Shown here: in pieces, positions 8,181 through 15,632 of the stretch
How positions within the stretch are numbered: the stretch's first letter is position 1
Layout: every line of letters begins with the position of its first letter
Assembly (NCBI RefSeq): GCF_018966525.1
Contig: NZ_CP076607.1
Span: 1,054,001-1,118,000 of the forward strand
Origin: Paenibacillus sophorae
GTDB taxonomy: Bacteria; Bacillota; Bacilli; Paenibacillales; Paenibacillaceae
Direction of reading: 5' to 3'
DNA: 64,000 nucleotides
Notes under the pieces: generated by a model
The model's database searches: none
What the model was told of the DNA's origin: nothing
Seen by the model: the letters and a program-made list of their open reading frames with translations, nothing else
Position numbers and translations under genes: made by a program

Positions 8181-9134
8181 TCAACTAGGAGTCAGACTTT
8201 CGATACCGCGGCGGATAATATCGCACGAGGCGGTAAATTTGGCGGTCTCTTCCTCGTTTAGATTCAGCTCGATCAACTCTTGTATGCCTTCTCCCGCAAT
8301 GATGGCGGGCACGCCGGTACAGATGCCCTTCTGTCCGTATTCTCCGTCCAGGATGGCGGACACGGCAATGATTTTATGCTCGTCGTTCAGGATAGAGCGG
8401 GCGATATACGCCAGCGCGCTGCCGATTCCAAAATGCGTTGAGCCCTTGCGGGTGTAAATCTCCCAGCCGGCATCCCTGGTCTTGCGGGCGAGATCACCGA
8501 GGTCCAGATGCTTGAACCGTTCGCGGTGCTGGTCCAGAATATGCAGGATCGGCTTGCCGCCGATGGTCACATGCGACCAGGCCACAAACTGCGATTCGCC
8601 ATGCTCGCCGAGCGCATAGCCGTTCACGCTGCGGGGATCGATGGAGAATACCTCGGACAGCAGCGTCTTCAGTCTGGACGAATCGATGGATGTCCCCGTT
8701 CCGATTACCCTGTGGCGCGGCAGGCCGGAGATTTGCCAGACGAGATAGGTCACAATATCGACCGGATTGGCCGCAATCACAAAAATACCGTCGAATCCGC
8801 TCTCCACAATCGGCGTAACGATGCTTCGGGTAATGGTCTTCGCGTCGTCCAGCACATCAAGCCGCGTCTGCCCGGGCTTCGGATTAGCTCCTGCCGTTAA
8901 GATTACAATATCCATGCCGGCGCAATCGCTTGTAGTTCCGGCGTATACTTTGGTCCGCGTACCCATAAAATCCGTACAATGCGAAAGATCAAGCGCCTGC
9001 GCCATTGCGCGGTCATATGTACGGTCGACCATCATAATTTCATCGCAAATCGCTTGGTTGACCATGGAATAGGCGCAGCTGGAGCCGACCAATCCGGAAC
9101 CGACGATCGCCACTTTTCTTGATTTTCTTTTCAT
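8181..9134 (-). CDS. ldh: L-lactate dehydrogenase
   Basis: 317-aa NAD-dependent cytoplasmic enzyme that interconverts pyruvate and L-lactate for NAD+ regeneration in fermentation. It has the Rossmann glycine motif GSGLVGS (12-18), the coenzyme Asp after the second strand (MVD), the mobile-loop stretch GANPKPGQTR (to R91), the substrate-binding D151/R154 and the catalytic His178 in GEHGES. Length matches Bacillus L-LDH. The start has a GAGGA-type site. The gene is monocistronic, with its terminator shared with cadA. I did not find a clear Rex site in the 305-bp upstream gap (9135-9439), which otherwise holds the ccdC terminator. Confidence 0.94.
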   Translation of the reverse strand: MKRKSRKVAIVGSGLVGSSCAYSMVNQAICDEIMMVDRTYDRAMAQALDLSHCTDFMGTRTKVYAGTTSDCAGMDIVILTAGANPKPGQTRLDVLDDAKTITRSIVTPIVESGFDGIFVIAANPVDIVTYLVWQISGLPRHRVIGTGTSIDSSRLKTLLSEVFSIDPRSVNGYALGEHGESQFVAWSHVTIGGKPILHILDQHRERFKHLDLGDLARKTRDAGWEIYTRKGSTHFGIGSALAYIARSILNDEHKIIAVSAILDGEYGQKGICTGVPAIIAGEGIQELIELNLNEEETAKFTASCDIIRRGIESLTPS

Positions 9135-9315
9135 CTGCCCATCCTCGCTCTCTTATAAAAATGGCTAAAGCCTGGTTTATCCGAAAGACTCGGTCTGTGA
9201 CTTCATTTTACCCTAAATACCCGCAAGTTACCTGACATGGGTGAAAAAAGGTACATGCTTCGCTTGCCGCACAACGCGTAATCCAGGCCTCTGGAGAAAC
9301 CTTGCATACATGCGC

Positions 9316-9339
9316 AAAAACCGCATGGAAGCCATGCGG
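9316..9339 (-). terminator. Intrinsic terminator of ccdC
   Basis: A perfect 8-bp stem CCGCATGG/CCATGCGG (9321-9328, 9332-9339) with a 3-base loop. On the minus strand it is followed by a T5 run, placed about 100 bases after the ccdC stop. Confidence 0.75.
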
Positions 9340-9439
9340 AAAGTGATATTGGCGTAATTCTGTTACGGCCTCAATGCGGATAGTGGGAACTTCCGGATCG
9401 GCGCTGCTGAAATGCCTCACAGAGATAAAGCCGGCTCTG

Positions 9440-9937
9440 CTACCGCGAAAAAAGTGCATCCTGCGGAACGAGCTTACGGTAGGTTCTAAACATAAACACC
9501 CTCCAATGCAGAATCATTCCGAATGCCAGAATAAAGAATAAACCGCCTGACTGCGGAATGGATATGTAGCGGTCGATGAATTCATGCAGCAGCGTGCGGA
9601 ACAGAAGCAGTCCGAGCAGAACAAGAATGAAGCTCTTTGAGCGTTTGGCGTAAACCAACCCTTCCTTTTCGTGGAAGGTGGTCGTTTTAATAAGCGGATA
9701 AGCAAAAACAAACCATCCCGCTAGAAAAGCGGCAAGCGCCCACCATAGAGGAACCCTGACCTCGGGAACGGCAAACATGATGAAGCCGGTCGACATACCC
9801 AGCGGCGGAATAAGAATTTTGCGGAGGGTAACGGGGCGGTCGCTTGCTTTTAATCGGATAAAAATAACCATCAGCGCCATCAGCAGCGCGCCCAAGGTGG
9901 AGCCGATATGCAGTAACGACGGATTGATGCTGCCCAT
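9440..9937 (-). CDS. ccdC: CcdC-family membrane protein
   Basis: 165 aa with five hydrophobic segments and short loops (MGSINPSLLHIGSTLGALLM; FRTLLHEFIDRYIS). The length and pattern match the Bacillus CcdC/YneJ family, which is linked genetically to cytochrome c maturation but is of unknown biochemical function. GAGAGGA precedes the ATG. The gene stands alone, with no ccdA or response-regulator-like ccdB beside it, unlike B. subtilis. Confidence 0.8.
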   Translation of the reverse strand: MGSINPSLLHIGSTLGALLMALMVIFIRLKASDRPVTLRKILIPPLGMSTGFIMFAVPEVRVPLWWALAAFLAGWFVFAYPLIKTTTFHEKEGLVYAKRSKSFILVLLGLLLFRTLLHEFIDRYISIPQSGGLFFILAFGMILHWRVFMFRTYRKLVPQDALFSR

Positions 9938-10052
9938 GATTCACGTTCCTCTCTGAATTAAAAGTGGAGTATGTACATTATAGCAAAAAATGCCTTCGGC
10001 ACCTAAACGTCCGCGTCCCGCCGATGATCGCCGAACCGTGAATGTAAGCGGC

Positions 10053-10083
10053 AAAAAAACCGCCGGCTGCAAGCCAGGCGGTT
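10053..10083 (-). terminator. Intrinsic terminator of the GlsB-type gene
   Basis: Arms AACCGCCGGC (10058-10067) and GCCAGGCGGTT pair around a short loop. Read on the minus strand the hairpin is followed by a T7 run (10053-10059). Confidence 0.78.
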
Positions 10084-10132
10084 ATATTGCTCAGCATTAT
10101 GTTTGTAAACAGGCTGCTGCGGGGTAAAGTAA

Positions 10133-10396
10133 TTAGGAACGGGTTCGTCGTCCGCCCATCGAATGCATGACCAGGCTGACGATTGCAATCAGAACGACCG
10201 CGCCGATCAAAGACGGCAGGACGTAAAATTCACTGACACGCGGACCCCAGTCGCCCAGAAAACCGCCCAGCCAAGAGCCTAGAATACCTGCGATAATGTT
10301 GCCGATAATGCCTCCCGGAATATCTCTGCCCATGATCAGGCCTGCCAACCAACCAATAATACCGCCAACAATTAGCATCCATATGAAACTCATCAT
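10133..10396 (-). CDS. GlsB/YeaQ/YmgE-family small membrane protein
   Basis: 87 aa, glycine-rich, with three hydrophobic segments. It has the family pattern IVGGIIGWLAGLIMGR near residues 9-24, followed by GGIIGNIIAGILGSWLGG. Members of this transglycosylase-associated family are small stress-induced envelope proteins; their molecular role is not established. AAAGGAG lies before tandem ATG codons (MM). It is monocistronic with its own terminator. The family call is firm but the function remains general. Confidence 0.9.
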   Translation of the reverse strand: MMSFIWMLIVGGIIGWLAGLIMGRDIPGGIIGNIIAGILGSWLGGFLGDWGPRVSEFYVLPSLIGAVVLIAIVSLVMHSMGGRRTRS

Positions 10397-10579
10397 GCTT
10401 CAGCTCCTTTAAGGGTATTAGTATTGGATGGTAACTATTAACCTCAAGCGAAAGGTTTCAATCAGGTGTCATATTTTGCCGAAATACGGGTGTCAATTCC
10501 TCTTCCGTGCCGGGAAGCACGAAACAAAAATCACTCGGATTTAGAATCCTGCAACCGTTTGTTAAAGGAGACGCTTATT

Positions 10580-11632
10580 ATGAAGAGACCAGACGAAGTA
10601 TTATTTTATGTCGGAACGTACAGTCCCGAAGAGAAGCCGTCCATTTATTTATGCGGATTGAATACCGGGGACGGAGAAATGAGAATCATTCAAAAAACCT
10701 CGGGAATCGAGAATCCGTCGTACATAACGCTGAACCATGCAGAGAATGTGCTGTATGCCGTCAGCGAGAAGGAAGACGGGGAGGTCAGCGCGTATTCCGT
10801 CGATCCCGGGACAAATAAGCTGTCCCTGCTGGGCACGCGGCGGACAGAGGGGGGAGCTCCTTGCTACGTCTCCATCTCTCCTAAGGAGGACTATGTATTT
10901 GTCTCCAACTATTCGGGAGGCAACGTCAATGCTTTTCCGGTTAATGAAGACGGCTCGCTCGGGGAGATGTCCTCCCAGGTCCTTCATGCCGGCAAGGGCA
11001 TTCGCGAAGACCGGCAGGAAGCGCCGCATCCGCATTCCGTAATCCCAGACGCAAACGATAAGCGGATACTGGTATGCGATCTCGGCCTCGACCGGATTAT
11101 GCTCTACCGTTACGAGGGTGGCAACCTCACCCGGCATGGAGAAGTGGTGCTGCCTGACGGCTCAGGGCCCCGTCATCTGGCATTCCACCCGAGCGGAAAG
11201 CGGCTGTACTGTGCCAACGAGCTGAACTGCACGGTAACGGTCCTTGAGGCCTGCGAGCCGTCCGGGAATCTTGAAATCCGGCAGCATCTGTCCACGCTGC
11301 CGGAGCAGTACGCGGCGGGAAGCGACGATACCGCCGCTGATATTCATACCTCCCCTTGCGGCCGGTTCCTGTATGTATCCAACCGCGGGCACGACAGCAT
11401 CGCCCTGTTCCACGTTGATGATGAAACCGGCTTGCTGAAGGCGATGGATTGGCAGAGCACAGGCGGGCGTACGCCGCGAAACTTCGCCATAACCGGAGAA
11501 TTGCTGCTTGCCGCCAATCAGAACAGCGGCAATATTACGTCGTTTACGATCGACAGCGAGAACGGCAGGCTGATTCCGACGGGCAATGAACTGGAAGTGC
11601 CGAAGCCGGTCTGCATTGCGATTCTGAATTGA
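10580..11632 (+). CDS. Lactonase-family beta-propeller (6-phosphogluconolactonase type)
   Basis: 350 aa belonging to the seven-bladed Lactonase family (YkgB/Pgl). Typical stretches are YVGTYS near the start, NPSYITLN, GGAPCYVSISP, NYSGGNVNAFP, PHPHSVIPD, GPRHLAFHPSG, ADIHTSPCGRFLYVSNRGHDSI and GRTPRNFAI. The family hydrolyses 6-phosphogluconolactone in the oxidative pentose phosphate pathway. The open frame begins further upstream, but the ATG at 10580 has AAAGGAG nine bases before it and gives the family N-terminus. No zwf or gnd is nearby, so pathway membership is by family only. Confidence 0.87.
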   Translation: MKRPDEVLFYVGTYSPEEKPSIYLCGLNTGDGEMRIIQKTSGIENPSYITLNHAENVLYAVSEKEDGEVSAYSVDPGTNKLSLLGTRRTEGGAPCYVSISPKEDYVFVSNYSGGNVNAFPVNEDGSLGEMSSQVLHAGKGIREDRQEAPHPHSVIPDANDKRILVCDLGLDRIMLYRYEGGNLTRHGEVVLPDGSGPRHLAFHPSGKRLYCANELNCTVTVLEACEPSGNLEIRQHLSTLPEQYAAGSDDTAADIHTSPCGRFLYVSNRGHDSIALFHVDDETGLLKAMDWQSTGGRTPRNFAITGELLLAANQNSGNITSFTIDSENGRLIPTGNELEVPKPVCIAILN

Positions 11633-11757
11633 ATCGCCCAACATTTCATAAAATTATATAGTTCTCCAAGAATATAGAAGGAAATGGTAATGAGGGCTCG
11701 AATAGATATCATTGACTACGCTTTTAGTCGCATTCCTTAACCGAAATGGGGGATAGG

Positions 11758-12672
11758 ATGGAGGATATTGCGGAACCGGTGGGTAAGGAAATCAAGGAAG
11801 GCGTGCGGACTTATTTCGTCTTGCCGCACTTGTACGAGCAAGCAGCTGCCTGTATAGATGAGAAGCTGAGCGGGAACCTGCCTTTCGCTAATCTTACGGT
11901 GCTTCACTACCGGGCTTTCGGAGGAACGGGTTCTTCCATTTTTCGGGCTGCCGGAGCGGTTGAGCTCATGATTCTCAGTGCGGATATTGTCGACGACCTT
12001 CAGGATAAGGACAACAGCTTGACGGCATGGAGCCGGATGAGCCCCGAAATTGCGCTCAACATTGCCTTTGGGCTGGCGTTCATTTCCGGACAGATGCTGC
12101 TTACCTGCCACTTCCCCTTGGAACGGATTCATGGGGCTGTACAATTTATGCACACCCAGACCCTTGCGGCCATTAACGGTCAAACGGCCGATCTGCTGAA
12201 CGATATCGGGAGCGAGGAGGATTATCTTCGCATGATCAAGCAAAAGTCGGCTGCATTCGTAGTCGCCGCCTGCATGATCGGCACGTTCCTGGCTACCGGC
12301 GAGTGGAATAGTCAAGTAAGAGACTATGCCGAGGAACTTGGAATCGCCGATCAGATCAAGAACGACATCCGTGATCTGCTGGATTGGGAAAGGGGCGATT
12401 TCAAGAATCGTAAGAAAACGCTGTCTACGTTGTATCTTCTTCAGTTTATCGCTGTGGAGGACAAATGGATCGCCGATTATTTTGAAGGACGCCTCCGGAT
12501 GGAGGAGATCAGCCACCGCAGGGAGGAATTCGAACGGGCCGTCGAACGGACGGGAACCTTTCTCTATACCTCTGTACGGATGAGAATGCATTGCTATAAT
12601 TATTTGCAGATAGTAGACAAGCTGGATATCGACGCTCACTGGAAGAACCGTATCACCGCCCTGGCCGAATAG
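11758..12672 (+). CDS. comQ: ComQ-like isoprenyl transferase (pheromone maturation)
   Basis: 304-aa polyprenyl-synthetase-fold protein. The Asp-rich first motif ADIVDDLQDKD (about 75-85) is the diphosphate-Mg site. A second acidic motif is degenerate (IRDLLDWERGD), as in ComQ rather than in true chain-elongating synthases. ComQ transfers a geranyl or farnesyl group to a Trp of the ComX precursor. GGGGGATAGG precedes the ATG at 11758; the ATG at 11746 lacks a ribosome site. A small ComX-like gene follows after 34 bases, which is the strongest argument for the ComQ assignment over a primary-metabolism prenyl synthase. No comP or comA follows. Confidence 0.82.
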   Translation: MEDIAEPVGKEIKEGVRTYFVLPHLYEQAAACIDEKLSGNLPFANLTVLHYRAFGGTGSSIFRAAGAVELMILSADIVDDLQDKDNSLTAWSRMSPEIALNIAFGLAFISGQMLLTCHFPLERIHGAVQFMHTQTLAAINGQTADLLNDIGSEEDYLRMIKQKSAAFVVAACMIGTFLATGEWNSQVRDYAEELGIADQIKNDIRDLLDWERGDFKNRKKTLSTLYLLQFIAVEDKWIADYFEGRLRMEEISHRREEFERAVERTGTFLYTSVRMRMHCYNYLQIVDKLDIDAHWKNRITALAE

Positions 12673-12706
12673 ACCTTGGCGCAATAATCGATTGGGGGAA
12701 TAGTCC

Positions 12707-12904
12707 ATGTTAAAGGAAATCATTCAAAGCTTGATGAAAGATCCCGCAGCAGCCCATCGTTTAAAGAACGGCCAGTATGAATTCGCTGGAATCAGCGAAG
12801 TTGAGCGAAGAGCGCTGCTGGCTGCGTTGGATGACAAAAACCGGGTTGGCAAAGCCGGGGAACTGGGAGCCTGGGACACCGTCAAAGCGGCAGCAGCGCT
12901 GTAA
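12707..12904 (+). CDS. comX: ComX-like pheromone precursor
   Basis: A 65-residue polypeptide. The N-terminal half, MLKEIIQSLMKDP followed by RLKNG and then E-F-A-G-I, resembles the ComX propeptide pattern (a leader with L-I-x-x-L/F, a Pro near residue 13, LKN/LKNK, then a GI/GF step). A single Trp lies ten residues from the C-terminus (GELGAWDTVKAAAAL) and is the candidate for prenylation by the adjacent ComQ. The C-terminal tail after the Trp is longer than in B. subtilis ComX. GGGGGA lies six bases upstream. The gene is followed at once by a strong terminator, so comQ-comX is a complete transcription unit. Mature peptide boundaries are unknown. Confidence 0.72.
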   Translation: MLKEIIQSLMKDPAAAHRLKNGQYEFAGISEVERRALLAALDDKNRVGKAGELGAWDTVKAAAAL

Positions 12905-15240
12905 CCTGAAGATGCAAAAACAGCCTTAATCCGGCCCATTCGGATTAAGGCTGTTTGTATAGGGGAAGGATGCGTCCCGCCGGAATAAAAGCCGATATCG
13001 TCAAGCATGACGGCGTCTCCATCGCCGAGAAGATAGAATGTAATCTGCGTCACATGCGCCGGATCGAAGGAAGGATTCTGCTTATGGAACAGATCGAACG
13101 AAAGCTCGTAAGTCTGAAAGACCGCTTCGGTAAGATCGCCGTACTTGCCGCCGCTGATGCGCTTCTCCAGCCAGGGGGTCCGGGCGAACCGCGTCTGCGG
13201 AAGCGGCAGGGGCGTCATGACCGCCGAGAGCGGCAGACGCGCCTTGACTCCGAGGAGATCGGCCAGCTCAACCTCTATTTGCGGCGGCGGGACGGAGACT
13301 GAACCGGCACCAAGGTTGGCCATGGAGAAGGACAGGCCGTCCGCTCCGTAGAGCGTGGCATCGGCAGCCGGTCCGGCACCCAGCGCAATGCGGTAGAATG
13401 CTTCCCCCGCTTCGTCTGCCCTGCGTTCCAGCAAGGCTCCGTATGTTCCTTTGCTCCCACCCTCGCGGTCTTTGGCCATTTCCTCGGTCCAGCTTAGTCC
13501 AGAAGCTGTAATTACGCCGCCGGGTGCCGACGTCGCCCTGTTCCGATCCTCGTCGTAGCCTGCTATGATCCTGAATCCGCCGTCCTGATAGCGATTGAAA
13601 TAAGCCGTCGAAGCAGGCAGCCACTGCAGGCCGCTCCGGTAATCCCGGAACAGGCCGGTATACTCGCGGCTGCCATGCAGCGCCTGCTCCAGAAAAGCCG
13701 AAATGTACACCTTGGCAATTTGCCTCTGCTCCTTATCTTTCATAATGCCGCTGCGGCTTAAGAACAGCCCCGCCGGCGGCGCAAGATCAAGGAGGCCCCA
13801 GTCGCTGTTGAACTGGCTGTGATTCGCGTCGCCAATATACAGCGATGTCTTGAAGGCATCCGTGTAAGCAGAATAGAATGAGCGAATATACTGCCGGTCT
13901 CCGTAGAAATCATGCACATCGCCGTCCCGCGCACCCTGGAGAGCTATATAGCTGACATCATGGAGCTGGGCCAGCCGGCCGTCTACCGTCTGGTCGGTGG
14001 GGGCCATCGCGGCCACCGCCGAAATATGGAAGCGGCCAGCAGGCTTAAGCACGGGATCGTCCTTGAACCAGCGCTGCGCGTCCGCCGCCATGGCGACTGC
14101 CTGCCCGCCGCGGCTGTGCCCGACGAGGGCTGTTTTTGCAAAATCGATCTTGCCGTAAAAAGGATTATCTGGTGCATCTGAAAAGGAAGCGAGCTGCTCC
14201 AAATGCCTCAGAATGATCCAGGCGCGCAGCTTGTAGTCGTCGTCCGGAATGCCTGACCAGGCCGAATAATTCAGGAAATTCTCATCCAGGGAGATGGTGA
14301 TGAACCCGCGGCTCGCAAGCAGTTCACCGAGATAAGCGTAACCTTTGTCCGAAAAATCCTCCATCATATGGTTGCCGTGTACGATAAGCACAAGCGGGAA
14401 AGGACCGTCTCCCTCAGGCATCCATACCCGCCCGTTCAGCGGCAGCGATTCCGGGTCGAAGCCCCAGAATAGTGTACGGAGCGCAGACCATTTCTTCATA
14501 TAGGAAGAAGCGTTCACGGAAGAGGAGCGGACAGCCGCCCCGCTCCCGTATTCGGCCCGGTGCCGGTCGCTGCCGCTGCCATAGGTGAAGCTCCGGTAAG
14601 CATACCCGCCTGGCGTTCCCGGATTGGCCGCGTCCAGAGAGCCAGAGGCAGCGGTGCCACTTACCGGGCCGGAATCCGCCGTCCTGTCCCGAGCGGCACC
14701 GTATTCAAGCTGCAATCCGCCTGCCAGAAAGAGCGGAAGGGATAGCAGCGCTGCCATGAGCAGTAGTCCCGGGAGAATTTTGCCTATCCGCAGGAGTCCG
14801 ATGGCGATGCCTGCAAGCCCTCCGAGCGCGGCGGCGGCTGCGGCGACGGCGGCGGAAGCATCGGCGGTGAGATCGGCACTAGAGAGAATGGCCATGACAA
14901 TTCCAGCGCTGCCGAGCAGACATCCCGTGAACAGCCGTGGAAGACGCAAGGATGTCAGTGCGAGCAGCACGGCTGCCAAGTGGCCCGCCGCAGCCAGCAT
15001 GGCCGTTCCAAATCCCGCGGCCAGCATCAGATCCGCCGGCCTTCCGAGGCCGGTGGGAATCCCCAGCATGAGGGCCGAACAAGCCGCGAAGCTTATTAAC
15101 CACGGCCCGGCAATCCCGCAGCGCCATATACGCGTATCATAGCGGTATGTTTCGCTGATTCGGTTGACCAAAATTTCCGCAATGCGCCTGTGCCGTCCGG
15201 GTCTTTCCGGAGCGGGCGGCTGTCCCAGTTCCAGGTCCAT
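12724..15240 (-). CDS. Membrane-anchored alpha/beta hydrolase; stop lost past its terminator
   Basis: About 838 codons. The N-terminal third has several hydrophobic segments (roughly 40-195). A serine hydrolase domain follows, with LVLIVHGNHM (oxyanion strand) and nucleophile elbow GHSRGGQAVA, and it has a large insertion and a beta-rich C-terminal region. The ATG at 15240 has GGAGG nine bases upstream; the frame extends further 5' without a ribosome site. The natural end should be shortly after MLDDIGFYSGG, but this frame has no stop there and continues through the terminator hairpin and antisense to comX until 12724. A stop appears in either other frame inside the hairpin, so a one-base indel is likely. 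The substrate is unknown; a PAF-acetylhydrolase/lipase-like role is possible. Confidence 0.78.
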   Translation of the reverse strand: MDLELGQPPAPERPGRHRRIAEILVNRISETYRYDTRIWRCGIAGPWLISFAACSALMLGIPTGLGRPADLMLAAGFGTAMLAAAGHLAAVLLALTSLRLPRLFTGCLLGSAGIVMAILSSADLTADASAAVAAAAAALGGLAGIAIGLLRIGKILPGLLLMAALLSLPLFLAGGLQLEYGAARDRTADSGPVSGTAASGSLDAANPGTPGGYAYRSFTYGSGSDRHRAEYGSGAAVRSSSVNASSYMKKWSALRTLFWGFDPESLPLNGRVWMPEGDGPFPLVLIVHGNHMMEDFSDKGYAYLGELLASRGFITISLDENFLNYSAWSGIPDDDYKLRAWIILRHLEQLASFSDAPDNPFYGKIDFAKTALVGHSRGGQAVAMAADAQRWFKDDPVLKPAGRFHISAVAAMAPTDQTVDGRLAQLHDVSYIALQGARDGDVHDFYGDRQYIRSFYSAYTDAFKTSLYIGDANHSQFNSDWGLLDLAPPAGLFLSRSGIMKDKEQRQIAKVYISAFLEQALHGSREYTGLFRDYRSGLQWLPASTAYFNRYQDGGFRIIAGYDEDRNRATSAPGGVITASGLSWTEEMAKDREGGSKGTYGALLERRADEAGEAFYRIALGAGPAADATLYGADGLSFSMANLGAGSVSVPPPQIEVELADLLGVKARLPLSAVMTPLPLPQTRFARTPWLEKRISGGKYGDLTEAVFQTYELSFDLFHKQNPSFDPAHVTQITFYLLGDGDAVMLDDIGFYSGGTHPSPIQTALIRMGRIKAVFASSGYSAAAALTVSQAPSSPALPTRFLSSNAASSALRSTSLIPANSYWPFFKRWAAAGSFIKL
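12916..12956. terminator. Bidirectional terminator after comX
   Basis: A perfect 16-bp stem (12918-12933 with 12941-12956) with a 7-base loop. The minus strand carries a T5 run after it, the plus strand a short T run. It serves comQX on + and the alpha/beta hydrolase on -, although the hydrolase reading frame runs straight through it. Confidence 0.9.
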
Positions 15241-15431
15241 TCTTAATCCTCCAACTTCGCTGCTAAGCGGATTCCTCAGCAAGATGTAGAAATAATAGTC
15301 TTTTGCCGTACGTCTGACAAGTGGTACTTGCAGGAGTGCAAACAGGGCGGCTTCCCTTAAAGAGCGGCAAATCCCGTCTGCGTTATTCCGGTTATTGGAT
15401 AAATCCTTGTTTTCCGCTCGAAAATAAATGA

Positions 15432-15460
15432 TTGACAAGAGTGGAGGAGCCTATTATTAT
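15432..15460 (+). promoter_or_regulatory. Sigma-A promoter of the sulfate uptake operon
   Basis: TTGACA (15432-15437), a 17-base spacer, then TATTAT (15455-15460). A TATAAT at 15458-15463 is an alternative -10. The palindromic operator begins about 10 bases downstream, at the expected transcription start. Confidence 0.7.
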
Positions 15461-15470
15461 AATTTCATAA

Positions 15471-15487
15471 CCTACTAATTTGGTAGG
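15471..15487. promoter_or_regulatory. Palindromic operator, Rrf2 (CymR/IscR)-like
   Basis: A 17-bp near-perfect palindrome with arms CCTAC (15471-15475) and GTAGG (15483-15487) around an AT-rich centre. Its position at the start of transcription suits a repressor. The arm sequence resembles Rrf2-family sites used for cysteine/sulfur control in Firmicutes. The regulator identity is inferred from the sulfate operon context. Confidence 0.6.
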
Positions 15488-15512
15488 AATAATAAATATT
15501 TTTTCTTACCGT

Positions 15513-15589
15513 ACAGACGGCGAAACCCAGGTCAAGGAACGCATCGGCCGCTTTGCCGGTATGCGTACCAGCGGGGTTCCACTGTCTGT
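15513..15589 (+). ncRNA. Structured 5' leader of the sulfate operon
   Basis: Nested pairings are visible: ACAGAC (15513-15518) with GTCTGT (15584-15589); AACCC (15524-15528) with GGGTT (15574-15578); and a long internal hairpin from GG-A-ACGCAT-CGGC (15536-15548) with GCCG-GT-ATGCGT-A-CC (15555-15569). A run of T follows the outer 3' arm, so the whole could behave as an attenuator. It lacks SAM-I riboswitch signature sequences. I do not recognise a known class. Confidence 0.4.
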
Positions 15590-15632
15590 TTTTGTAAAAA
15601 ACAAAGGTACATCAAATGGGGGAGTGATTAAA

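Noticed and set aside
9208..9459. 83-codon minus-strand ORF after ccdC
   Set aside because: It contains the ccdC terminator hairpin in its middle, has no ribosome site or recognisable pattern, and overlaps ccdC.
11737..12723. Long minus-strand ORF opposite comQ
   Set aside because: The plus strand encodes a recognisable prenyl-synthetase fold with a ribosome site and a linked ComX-like gene; the minus frame has no family pattern and is a shadow.
15500..15600. SAM-I (S-box) riboswitch upstream of sbp
   Set aside because: The conserved S-box sequences near P1/P2 are absent; only generic helices are seen.
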